This document shows, piece after piece, positions 1 to 6,369 of a stretch of DNA of 8,095 bases. The position numbers were made by a program, and so were the translations under genes. Source of the stretch: Gammaproteobacteria bacterium. Lineage in GTDB: Bacteria > Pseudomonadota > Gammaproteobacteria > SZUA-140. The stretch is from the NCBI GenBank assembly GCA_026994735.1, contig JALWQD010000083.1:1-8095 (forward strand). The letters are read 5' to 3'. Positions within the stretch are counted from its first letter, which is position 1; each line of letters starts with the position of its first letter. Under the pieces are notes generated by a model, which was not told the origin of the DNA, did not search any database, and was given only the letters and a program-made list of their open reading frames with translations.

Positions 1-39
1 CGTTACAGCAGTGGTGAGTTGGCTCCCAGTGTGAAATAA
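1..39 (+). CDS. Possible C-terminal tail of an unidentified plus-strand gene (partial)
   Basis: Reading from base 1 gives 12 codons (RYSSGELAPSVK) and a TAA stop at 37-39. The stop is followed 17 bases later by a strong intrinsic terminator hairpin, the spacing expected for the end of a real transcription unit. The other two plus frames also hit stops within about 35 bases, so the frame choice rests only on its being open from the edge and on the terminator. The fragment is too short to assign a family. It could equally be noncoding sequence. Confidence 0.3.
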   Translation, partial: RYSSGELAPSVK

Positions 40-55
40 GCATTATTGTATTTGA

Positions 56-86
56 CAAAAAAGGGGCGCTTGGCGCCCCTTTTTTG
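56..86. terminator. Bidirectional rho-independent terminator
   Basis: A perfect inverted repeat has arms at 56-69 and 73-86 and a 3-base loop (TTG, 70-72). The core stem GGGGCGC/GCGCCCC (63-69 and 73-79) is flanked by six A (57-62) and six T (80-85), so each strand gives a GC-rich hairpin followed by a U run. On the minus strand it lies 56 bases past the stop of the epimerase gene and would end the ugd operon. On the plus strand it would end whatever gene stops at 39. Nothing else is seen in 87-142. Confidence 0.9.
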
Positions 87-142
87 TTTCTGCTTGATGG
101 CCAGGTAGCGATGATTTTGCGTTGCCCGGGTAGGAGGATGGC

Positions 143-1150
143 TCAGCCTGGATAATAGCCGCGATACCAGTCGACAAAGCGCTGGATTCCGTCTTCTATT
201 GTGGTGGCAGGGCGGAAGCCAACATCACGAATCAGGTCATCGACATCGGCATAGGTTGCCGGCACATCACCTGGTTGCAGCGGTAACAGGTTCATGGTGG
301 CCTTTTTGCCTAGGGCTGACTCAAGGACTTCGATAAAGTGTAGTAACTCAACAGGCTGGTTATTGCCGATATTGTAGATACGGTAAGGCGCCCGGCTGAT
401 GGACGGGTCATTAGTTTCTCCTGTCCAGTCAGGGGTCGCCGCAGGTATGTGATCGAGCGTCCTGACGACACCTTCAACGATATCATCGATATAGGTAAAA
501 TCACGGCGGCAAAGGCCATGATTATAGACATCAATGGCTTCGCCGGCGAGGATCTTGCGGGTAAAGATAAAGAGTGCCATGTCGGGCCGACCCCATGGGC
601 CGTACACGGTGAAGAATCGCAGCCCGGTGGTCGGCAGGTTGTAGAGATGGCTGTAGGTATGGGCCATTAATTCATTGGCTTTCTTGCTTGCGGCATAAAG
701 GCTGACTGGGTGATCAACGTTGTCATGAACCGAGAAGGGCATTTGTGTGTTCGACCCGTAAACGGAGCTGCTGGAGGCATAGACCAGATGCTGAATGCCT
801 TGATGACGACAGCCTTCGAGGATGTTGACGAAGCCGACAAGATTACTGTCAACATAGGCATGCGGATTGATCAGTGAGTAGCGGACGCCGGCCTGGGCGG
901 CGAGATTAACGACACGCTCTGGCTGATAGCGACTGAAAATATTGGCGATGGCTTCCCTGTCTTCGAGGTTAGCGCGAACATCGGTAAAACCATCCTCAGC
1001 CAGTAATGGTTCGAGGCGGGCCTTTTTGAGTTCGACATCATAATAATCATTGAGATTATCAATGCCGATGACGTCATCCCCGCGTGCCAGCAGGCGCTGT
1101 GCAAGATGGGAGCCGATGAAACCGGCTGTACCTGTAATGAGGACCTTCAT
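143..1150 (-). CDS. NAD-dependent epimerase, UDP-glucuronate 4-epimerase (CapI/LspL-like)
   Basis: This 335-residue extended short-chain dehydrogenase/reductase is predicted to interconvert UDP-GlcA and UDP-GalA in the cytoplasm for acidic polysaccharide synthesis. Seen in the sequence: the NAD-binding Rossmann motif TGTAGFIG (residues 6-13), the SSSSVYG segment (126-132) that supplies the catalytic Ser, and the catalytic pair Tyr152/Lys156 in YAASK. The stretch FFTVYGPWGRPDMA (179-192) and the later APYRIYNIGNNQPVELL are hallmarks of the UDP-glucuronate 4-epimerase/CapI branch. TviC/WbpP-type UDP-HexNAc epimerases instead carry an FNVFGRRQNP-like stretch at that place. Length is normal for the family. 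The start is supported by AGGA at 1158-1161, seven bases upstream of ATG. It is the last gene of the ugd operon, 38 bases after the tviB-like gene. Exact substrate is inferred; a UDP-HexNAcA made by its neighbour is a less likely alternative. Confidence 0.9.
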   Translation of the reverse strand: MKVLITGTAGFIGSHLAQRLLARGDDVIGIDNLNDYYDVELKKARLEPLLAEDGFTDVRANLEDREAIANIFSRYQPERVVNLAAQAGVRYSLINPHAYVDSNLVGFVNILEGCRHQGIQHLVYASSSSVYGSNTQMPFSVHDNVDHPVSLYAASKKANELMAHTYSHLYNLPTTGLRFFTVYGPWGRPDMALFIFTRKILAGEAIDVYNHGLCRRDFTYIDDIVEGVVRTLDHIPAATPDWTGETNDPSISRAPYRIYNIGNNQPVELLHFIEVLESALGKKATMNLLPLQPGDVPATYADVDDLIRDVGFRPATTIEDGIQRFVDWYRGYYPG

Positions 1151-1188
1151 GTGCCTATCCTGCGGTGATTGTGCGTTGACGGAAAAGG

Positions 1189-2466
1189 TCAGAGACGACC
1201 ATCGACCTCTGTTTTTGGCAGTAGGGATTTGGTATCAAAGATAATAGACTTTTGACGGCATAATCGGCGTATGCCGGCGCTGCCCATAGTACGGAATTCC
1301 TGATGCGAGACAGCGATGATAACGGCGTCATAGTTATCTTCAGCAAGGCTGTCGAGTAGCTCAATGCCGTATTCGGTGGCGGCCTCGGACTTGTCTGCCC
1401 AAGGGTCAAAGACATCGACTTCGGTTTGATAGCTCTTGAGTTCTTCGATAATATCAATGACGCGAGTATTGCGCAGGTCAGGACAATCTTCCTTGAAGGT
1501 CAGGCCGAGAATCAGGACCCGGGCGTCAACAACATTGATGCGTGCCTGGATCATGAGTTTGATAACACGTTCGGCGACATAGCTTCCCATACCATCATTG
1601 ATGCGGCGGCCGGCAAGAATGACTTCCGGGTGATAGCCGATTTCCTGTGCCTTGTGGGTCAGGTAGTAAGGGTCGACACCGATACAGTGGCCGCCAACAA
1701 GGCCGGGGCGAAAGGGCAGAAAGTTCCATTTGGTGCCGGCGGCCTCAAGGACTTCAAGGGTGTCGATGCCGAGGCGGTTGAATATCAACGCCAGTTCGTT
1801 GATAAGGGCAATGTTGAGGTCACGTTGCGTGTTTTCGATGACTTTCGCTGCCTCCGCGACACGAATGCTGCTGGCCTTATGCGTGCCTGCCGCGATGATT
1901 TCACGATACAGGGCATCAACACGGTCAGCGGTTTCTGGCGTCGAACCGGCAGTAATCTTGGTGATCGTTTCGAGGCGGTGAACCTTGTCGCCCGGGTTGA
2001 TTCGTTCGGGGCTGTAACCCGTATAAAAGTCCTTGTTATGTTTGAGGCCAGACAAGCGTTCAAGGATAGGAACACAGACTTCGTCGGTGCAGCCGGGGTA
2101 GACCGTCGATTCGAAGATGACGGTATCACCCTTTGTGAGCAAGCTGCCGACTGCCTCACTGGCACCAACCACCGGACTAAGATCAGGGCGCTTGAATTCA
2201 TCAATCGGTGTCGGAACGGTAACGATATAGATATTGCAGTCCTGTAGTTGAGCCACTTCATCTGTGATCGTCAATTGCTTGGCCGCAGCCAATTCCTCGC
2301 GCGTGCATTCGAGGGAGCTGTCGTGACCCTGGCGTAATTCAAGAATACGCTGGCGATTGATATCGAGGCCTATGGTCGGGTGTTTGCGGCCAAAAGCGAC
2401 GGCGAGTGGCAATCCAACATAACCGAGGCCAACGACACCGATACGATAGGCTTCTTGTCTGCTCAT
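1189..2466 (-). CDS. tviB: UDP-N-acetylhexosamine 6-dehydrogenase (TviB/WbpO family)
   Basis: A 425-residue NAD-dependent nucleotide-sugar dehydrogenase that oxidises C6 of a UDP-N-acetylhexosamine (GlcNAc or GalNAc) to the uronic acid in two steps, with 2 NAD+ reduced. Seen: the N-terminal Rossmann motif GLGYVG (residues 13-18), the central helix AEAAKVIENTQRD (204-216) with Lys208 and Asn212, and the catalytic Cys261 in GGHCIGVDPYYLTHKAQE. The stretches INPGDK, TKITAGSTPE and AGTKWNFLPFRPGLVGGH are close to those of Vi-antigen TviB and Pseudomonas WbpO, and unlike UDP-glucose dehydrogenase, whose counterpart is the upstream gene. Length fits the family. The ATG at 2466 is preceded only by a weak purine-rich stretch (AAGAGA). 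The preceding gene ends 39 bases upstream, suggesting cotranscription. GlcNAc versus GalNAc preference cannot be decided from sequence; the symbol denotes the family. Confidence 0.92.
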   Translation of the reverse strand: MSRQEAYRIGVVGLGYVGLPLAVAFGRKHPTIGLDINRQRILELRQGHDSSLECTREELAAAKQLTITDEVAQLQDCNIYIVTVPTPIDEFKRPDLSPVVGASEAVGSLLTKGDTVIFESTVYPGCTDEVCVPILERLSGLKHNKDFYTGYSPERINPGDKVHRLETITKITAGSTPETADRVDALYREIIAAGTHKASSIRVAEAAKVIENTQRDLNIALINELALIFNRLGIDTLEVLEAAGTKWNFLPFRPGLVGGHCIGVDPYYLTHKAQEIGYHPEVILAGRRINDGMGSYVAERVIKLMIQARINVVDARVLILGLTFKEDCPDLRNTRVIDIIEELKSYQTEVDVFDPWADKSEAATEYGIELLDSLAEDNYDAVIIAVSHQEFRTMGSAGIRRLCRQKSIIFDTKSLLPKTEVDGRL

Positions 2467-2505
2467 AAGGCATTTTTCTCTTGCTGGTTAATGGGCCGGA
2501 TCATT

Positions 2506-3840
2506 TTACTTTTGTTGTCGGTCACGGCCAATGGAATAATAATTAAAACCCTCTGCCTGGATCAGTTCAGGGTTATAGAGGTTACGGCCATCAAAGATCG
2601 TGGCTTCATTCATGTTTTCTTTTAATTGAGAAAAATTAGGGCTGCGAAAGAGGTTCCATTCGGTAACAATGACCAGGGCATCGACATTTTCGGTGGCACT
2701 GTCCGGGTTGGAGCAGAGAGTCAAGTCAGCCCTGTCACCATAAATACGTTGGGCTTCATTCATGGCTTCTGGATCATATGCCCTGACAGTGGCACCTGCT
2801 TGCCAGAGAGCTTCGATGAGCGTTCTGCTGGGGGCATCGCGCATATCATCGGTGTTCGGCTTGAAGGACAGCCCCCAGAGGCCGATTGTTTTGCCGGCAA
2901 GATTATTCTGGAAATGTTCGCTGATCTTGCTAAAGAGAAGCGTTTTTTGGCGTTCATTGACGGACTCGACGGCTTCCAGAAGATCTGCCTGATAGGAAAC
3001 GTCTTTGGCTGTCTTTGCCAGTGCCTTGACATCTTTCGGGAAGCAGGAGCCGCCATAGCCGCAGCCAGGGTAGATAAAATGATAGCCGATGCGTGGATCA
3101 GCACCAATGCCGAGACGTACCTGTTCAATATCTGCTCCCAGCCTTTCGGAGAGATTGGCCAGTTCGTTCATGAAGCTGATTTTTGTTGCAAGCATGGCAT
3201 TAGCAGCGTATTTGGTCAGTTCGGCTGAGCGGATATCCATTTCAACGAGGCGGTTGTGGTTGCGATTGAAAGGGGCATAGAGAACACGTAACAATTCGGT
3301 TGTACGTGGGTTATCGGTACCGATAACGATACGGTCCGGTTTCATGAAATCATCGATAGCCGCTCCTTCCTTGAGGAATTCAGGGTTGGAGACAACATCG
3401 AATTCCTCCGCTTGGCTACGGCTGCTGAGGGCTTGCTGCATGACTTCACGGACACGATCGGCAGTCCCTACCGGAACCGTCGACTTGTCGACGATGATGC
3501 GATAGCCATCCATCCGTTCACCGATGCTGCGTGCGACAGCGAGAACATATTGCAGATCCGCCGAGCCATCTTCGTCAGGGGGAGTGCCGACAGCGATGAA
3601 CTGAAAGAGGCCATGAGCAACGGCTTCATCAATATCGGTGGTGAAGCGTAAGCGGTTTGCCTGACTGTTCTGGATGACCATGTCCTCAAGGCCGGGTTCG
3701 TAGATCGGAATTTGGCCCTGACAGAGCATATTGATTTTTTCAGCATCGACATCGACACAGAGAACATCGTTGCCGACTTCTGCGAGACAAGCGCCCGTTA
3801 CCAGCCCGACATACCCCGAACCAAAGATAGTGATTTTCAT
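2506..3840 (-). CDS. ugd: UDP-glucose 6-dehydrogenase
   Basis: A 444-residue cytoplasmic enzyme that oxidises UDP-glucose to UDP-glucuronate with two NAD+. Seen: the Rossmann motif GSGYVG (residues 7-12) right after the conserved start MKITIF, the NPEFLKEG stretch (152-159), Lys210 and Asn214 in the dimerisation helix SAELTKYAANA, and the catalytic Cys266 in GYGGSCFPKD. The C-terminal UDP-binding domain begins near GLSFKPNTDDMRDAPS. Length is standard. The start is fixed by the conserved N-terminus, although the closest Shine-Dalgarno-like sequence (AGGA) lies one base from ATG and a second (GGGAG) lies 12 bases away. It is the first gene of the leftward operon. Its product is the likely substrate of the epimerase encoded at the operon's end. 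It is divergent from prsK across a 435-base gap. Confidence 0.96.
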   Translation of the reverse strand: MKITIFGSGYVGLVTGACLAEVGNDVLCVDVDAEKINMLCQGQIPIYEPGLEDMVIQNSQANRLRFTTDIDEAVAHGLFQFIAVGTPPDEDGSADLQYVLAVARSIGERMDGYRIIVDKSTVPVGTADRVREVMQQALSSRSQAEEFDVVSNPEFLKEGAAIDDFMKPDRIVIGTDNPRTTELLRVLYAPFNRNHNRLVEMDIRSAELTKYAANAMLATKISFMNELANLSERLGADIEQVRLGIGADPRIGYHFIYPGCGYGGSCFPKDVKALAKTAKDVSYQADLLEAVESVNERQKTLLFSKISEHFQNNLAGKTIGLWGLSFKPNTDDMRDAPSRTLIEALWQAGATVRAYDPEAMNEAQRIYGDRADLTLCSNPDSATENVDALVIVTEWNLFRSPNFSQLKENMNEATIFDGRNLYNPELIQAEGFNYYSIGRDRQQK

Positions 3841-3907
3841 TTCCTGATTGAACTCCCTGCTTCTTATGTCAATATGTCGGCAGTTTGCCGTATTTCATCA
3901 TTGCGTG

Positions 3908-3936
3908 ATTCTATGTGACGCTATCAGGGCTTGCAA
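3908..3936 (-). promoter_or_regulatory. Candidate sigma-70 promoter for the ugd operon
   Basis: On the minus strand a -35-like TTGCAA (3936-3931) and a -10-like TAGAAT (3913-3908) are separated by exactly 17 bases. The -10 matches TATAAT at five of six positions and the -35 matches TTGACA at four of six. Transcription would start near 3901, giving a leader of about 60 bases before the ugd ATG at 3840. This is a sequence match only. Confidence 0.4.
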
Positions 3937-3964
3937 TCAAACGCTGTAAAAAGGTGCGTATTTA

Positions 3965-3990
3965 AGCGGCCACTGAGGCTACAGGCCGCT
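3965..3990. repeat. Inverted repeat AGCGGCC-N12-GGCCGCT
   Basis: Seven-base perfect arms lie at 3965-3971 and 3984-3990 with a 12-base spacer. It sits about 30 bases upstream of the candidate ugd -35 element and has no T run, so it does not look like a terminator. It may be a binding site for a dimeric regulator, or chance. No other copy was seen in the window. Confidence 0.35.
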
Positions 3991-4104
3991 GATTGCTTGG
4001 CAATAGGTTTTGATACGCAGATTTTTATCGATGCATGCTGCGATTCGGTGCTGAAATCAGGCCAAAGTCGGGGTAAGGGTGTTAGTATCATTCTTTAATG
4101 TAAT

Positions 4105-4120
4105 TGGCACGATTGTGACA
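4105..4120. promoter_or_regulatory. Imperfect dyad TGGCAC-N4-GTGACA, possible activator site
   Basis: The half-sites TGGCAC (4105-4110) and GTGACA (4115-4120) pair at five of six positions around a four-base centre. It lies about 100-110 bases upstream of the transcription start predicted from the sigma-54-like element at 4196-4211, a typical distance for an enhancer-binding protein site. That PrsR binds here is inference. The left half also resembles a sigma-54 -24 element, but the -12 position reads TGACA and not TTGCA. Confidence 0.25.
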
Positions 4121-4195
4121 TCCGAACTCCTTTCGAGAAGAGTGAGGCTAGGAAGGCAATCCCAATGGATATCTGGCTGAGTTCTCACGCTTGTT

Positions 4196-4211
4196 AGGAC
4201 ACTGTTTTGCA
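4196..4211 (+). promoter_or_regulatory. Candidate sigma-54 promoter (-24/-12) for prsK
   Basis: The sequence AGGACACTGTTTTGCA has GG at 4197-4198 and GC at 4209-4210, separated by the invariant 10 bases, and a perfect TTGCA -12 element. The -24 side is weak, since GGACA stands where GGCAC is expected. Transcription would start near 4222, leaving a leader of about 54 bases before prsK. A sigma-54 promoter here would fit autoregulation by PrsR, a predicted sigma-54 activator encoded in the same operon. Confidence 0.4.
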
Positions 4212-4275
4212 AAAAATCCGTTTCTGGATGTTTATTTTTCCGTGTACCCGCAGGTAACTATTGCTGTAGGTTTTT

Positions 4276-6369
4276 ATGATGACTGATGCGCGACTATTAA
4301 TAACGGCCAGTTATGGTTCAGCGATGCTGGCCTATTTTATGCTGGCGGTCTTGTTGGTCACTGCCTGGCGAGGTCGTTTAGAAGGTGGCTTGCTGACATT
4401 ATCGGTACTTGTGTCCGTTATTTGGAGCGCTTTGGCGGCATTGCTGGCCTATGTTGGTGAGGGGCAGCCCGCCTTGTACCTGGCAACGATGGTTGCCGAA
4501 ATTATTCGTGATGTTTGCTGGTTACTTTTTCTATTGCGTTTGTTGGGGCTGCATGATGACAGCAGACGTTCATTATGGATGCCCCCGCTCCTCGGGCTTG
4601 TCGCTATTTTGGCCTCACTGGTCATGTACTTGGGTGCCGCTAGTTTGCAGGCTCAGGCCAAGCTGGCGCTGATGTTTATGCTGTTATTGCTGGCCATCCT
4701 GGGTTTGATGAAAGTCGAACAGGTTTATCGTTTGATGCCAAGTACTAAGCGTCACCTGGTCAAGTTTTTATGTTGTGCCCTGGGGGCTCTCTTTGCTTAT
4801 GATTTTTTTCTTTATTCTGAAGGCCTGCTCTATGGCCATATTGATTACTCTCTTTGGGGCGCGCGTGGGCTGGTCAATACCATTGTGATTCCCCTCATTG
4901 CGGTAACGGCAGCGCGCAATCCTCAATGGTCTGTCGATATATTTGTTTCCCGTAGCGTTATTTTTCATTCGACAGCGGTAATCGGGGCAGGTATTTATCT
5001 ACTGGCAATGGCAGCAGGTGGTTACTATATTCGACATTATGGTGGGGACTGGGGGGGGATTGCCCAGGCTGCCTTTATGTTTGCAGCGGCTTTGTTATTA
5101 CTGGTTGTCATGCTTTCCGACCGCTTCCGGGCGAAAGTCCGGGTGTTCTTCAATAAGCATTTCTATAGTTATAAGTATGATTATCGACGTGAATGGTTGC
5201 GTTTTACGCAAGCACTGGCTACGGCCGGAGAGGGGGAAGTTGTTTACCAGCGCCTGATTAAGGCAATGGCCGCAATTGCAGAAAGCAGTGGCGGCGTGCT
5301 TTGGGTTGAAGATGGGGGGGGGGTATTGATATTACGTGCTCGTGAAGCGGGTAACAATCATGTGTTTGATGATCATTTGGACGATTTGGCGGGCAACAGT
5401 TCTCTCGCTTCCTTTTTGTTAAAGTCAGGCTGGCTCGTTGACATTAATGATTACCGGCGTAATCCGGAGAGCTATGCCGGGCTTGAGTTGCCATCCTTCC
5501 TCTTGTCATCGCAGCGATATTGGTTGGTGATTCCGCTGGTCTATCAGCAGCAGTTATTAGCAATACTGGTTCTTAATCAACCGACAAACCGACATTCTAT
5601 AGACTGGGAAGATTGTGATGTTTTGAAAACGGCGGCATTACAGGCGGCGGTTCATCTGGCCCAGTATGAGTCTTCGCAAGCCTTGAGTGATGCGCGTCAA
5701 TTCGAGGCCTTCAATCAGTTGTCAGCATTTATTATTCACGACCTGAAAAATCTGATTGCCCAGCTATCCTTGTTGCTGCAGAATGCCGAACGGCATGCGG
5801 ATGACCCGGAATTTGTGAAAGATATGCTGATAACAGTCGATAATTCAGTTGGTCGTATGAATAAACTCCTTGCCCGCTTGCGATCAGGGCGGCAGCAGCA
5901 GGAAGCGGCCAGTGTTGTTGCTTTATCCCGCTTGGTCGAGAAGGTTATCGGTGAAAAATCATCGTCACTGCCTTGTCCCAAGGCGGGTGCTCTGTTGGCA
6001 ACAGCAACCGTACTGGCAGATTCCGAGCGCCTGCAAATGGTTGTCGGTCATATTGTCCAAAACGCAATTGATGCGACGCCGGCAGATGGAGAAATCACTA
6101 TCGATATGTTACTTCAGGGTGACAATGTGTTGCTTGAGATTGCGGATAGTGGCTGTGGTATGTCCATGGACTTCATTCGTGATCGCCTCTTCCGGCCATT
6201 TGTCAGCACAAAAGGGGAAGGCAATATGGGTGTAGGGGTCTATGAGGCACGCCAATTCCTGCGCCAGATGGGAGGGGATATTGAAGTGCGGAGCAATGAG
6301 GGAGAGGGCACTCGCTTTATCATGCGCATGCCGGTACATAGCGAAGAGAAAAGCGAGGCGCAGAGTTAA
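4276..6369 (+). CDS. prsK: PEP-CTERM system membrane sensor histidine kinase PrsK
   Basis: A 697-residue inner-membrane kinase expected to phosphorylate PrsR and so control PEP-CTERM/exosortase and exopolysaccharide genes. Domains in order: about nine hydrophobic membrane segments (residues ~12-280); the FFNKHFYSYKYDYRREW stretch (~291-307), characteristic of the PrsK family; a GAF-like sensor domain (~318-470); the H box with phosphoacceptor His488 in IIHDLKN; and an HATPase_c domain with N box Asn596 (QNAID), G1 box DSGCG (624-628), FRPFVSTKGEG (639-649) and G2 box MGVGV (651-655). ATG at 4276 is followed by a second ATG at 4279; AGG at 4268-4270 serves either. The gene ends in TAATG, sharing one base with prsR, so translation is probably coupled. 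Odd: runs of 8 G (5051-5058) and 10 G (5314-5323) in the reading frame. The input signal is unknown. Confidence 0.93.
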   Translation: MMTDARLLITASYGSAMLAYFMLAVLLVTAWRGRLEGGLLTLSVLVSVIWSALAALLAYVGEGQPALYLATMVAEIIRDVCWLLFLLRLLGLHDDSRRSLWMPPLLGLVAILASLVMYLGAASLQAQAKLALMFMLLLLAILGLMKVEQVYRLMPSTKRHLVKFLCCALGALFAYDFFLYSEGLLYGHIDYSLWGARGLVNTIVIPLIAVTAARNPQWSVDIFVSRSVIFHSTAVIGAGIYLLAMAAGGYYIRHYGGDWGGIAQAAFMFAAALLLLVVMLSDRFRAKVRVFFNKHFYSYKYDYRREWLRFTQALATAGEGEVVYQRLIKAMAAIAESSGGVLWVEDGGGVLILRAREAGNNHVFDDHLDDLAGNSSLASFLLKSGWLVDINDYRRNPESYAGLELPSFLLSSQRYWLVIPLVYQQQLLAILVLNQPTNRHSIDWEDCDVLKTAALQAAVHLAQYESSQALSDARQFEAFNQLSAFIIHDLKNLIAQLSLLLQNAERHADDPEFVKDMLITVDNSVGRMNKLLARLRSGRQQQEAASVVALSRLVEKVIGEKSSSLPCPKAGALLATATVLADSERLQMVVGHIVQNAIDATPADGEITIDMLLQGDNVLLEIADSGCGMSMDFIRDRLFRPFVSTKGEGNMGVGVYEARQFLRQMGGDIEVRSNEGEGTRFIMRMPVHSEEKSEAQS
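5051..5058 (+). repeat. G8 homopolymer in prsK
   Basis: Eight consecutive G encode the end of Trp259 through Gly260-Gly261, just before the last membrane segment of PrsK. Loss of one G shifts into a frame that stops at 5255-5257, and gain of one G gives a TAA at 5154-5156. Either change would remove the GAF and kinase domains. Confidence 0.9.
5314..5323 (+). repeat. G10 homopolymer in prsK, possible slippage site
   Basis: Ten consecutive G encode Gly347-Gly349 and the first base of Val350, in the predicted GAF domain. Nine G would read GAT GGG GGG GGG TAT TGA, stopping almost at once. Eleven G would stop at a TGA seven codons past the run. Only the length present here (or one differing by a multiple of three) keeps the kinase intact. 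The run is directly seen; phase variation is inference. Confidence 0.92.

Larger units (their letters stand above)
3841..4275. other. Divergent intergenic region between ugd and prsK
   Basis: The region is 435 bases and I see no convincing protein-coding gene in it. It should contain the promoters of the leftward ugd operon and the rightward prsK-prsR-xrtA operon. Candidate elements are listed separately: a sigma-70-like promoter for ugd, a sigma-54-like promoter for prsK and two dyads. A small hairpin, CGGCA/TGCCG (3878-3882 and 3886-3890, loop GTT), would lie in the ugd leader. The long distance and the presence of a sigma-54 activator gene next door fit a complex, enhancer-regulated promoter. 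Confidence 0.7.

Noticed and set aside
1426..2247. Long plus-strand open frame (273 codons) antisense to the tviB-like gene
   Set aside because: It lies wholly opposite a gene with strong family motifs and a catalytic Cys, its translation shows no recognisable domain, and it has no supporting upstream signals. It is a shadow of codon bias.
2626..3228. Plus-strand open frame (200 codons) antisense to ugd
   Set aside because: It is fully inside ugd on the other strand, resembles no known family and has no context for an independent gene.
3998..4013. TTGGCAATAGGTTTTG considered as a sigma-54 promoter
   Set aside because: The -24 half is good (TTGGCA), but the position that should be GC ten bases after GG reads TG, and it lies over 260 bases from prsK.
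4213..4240. Weak hairpin ATCC/GGAT followed by a T-rich stretch upstream of prsK, considered as an attenuator
   Set aside because: The stem is only four pairs and the T tract is interrupted; too weak to call a terminator or attenuator.
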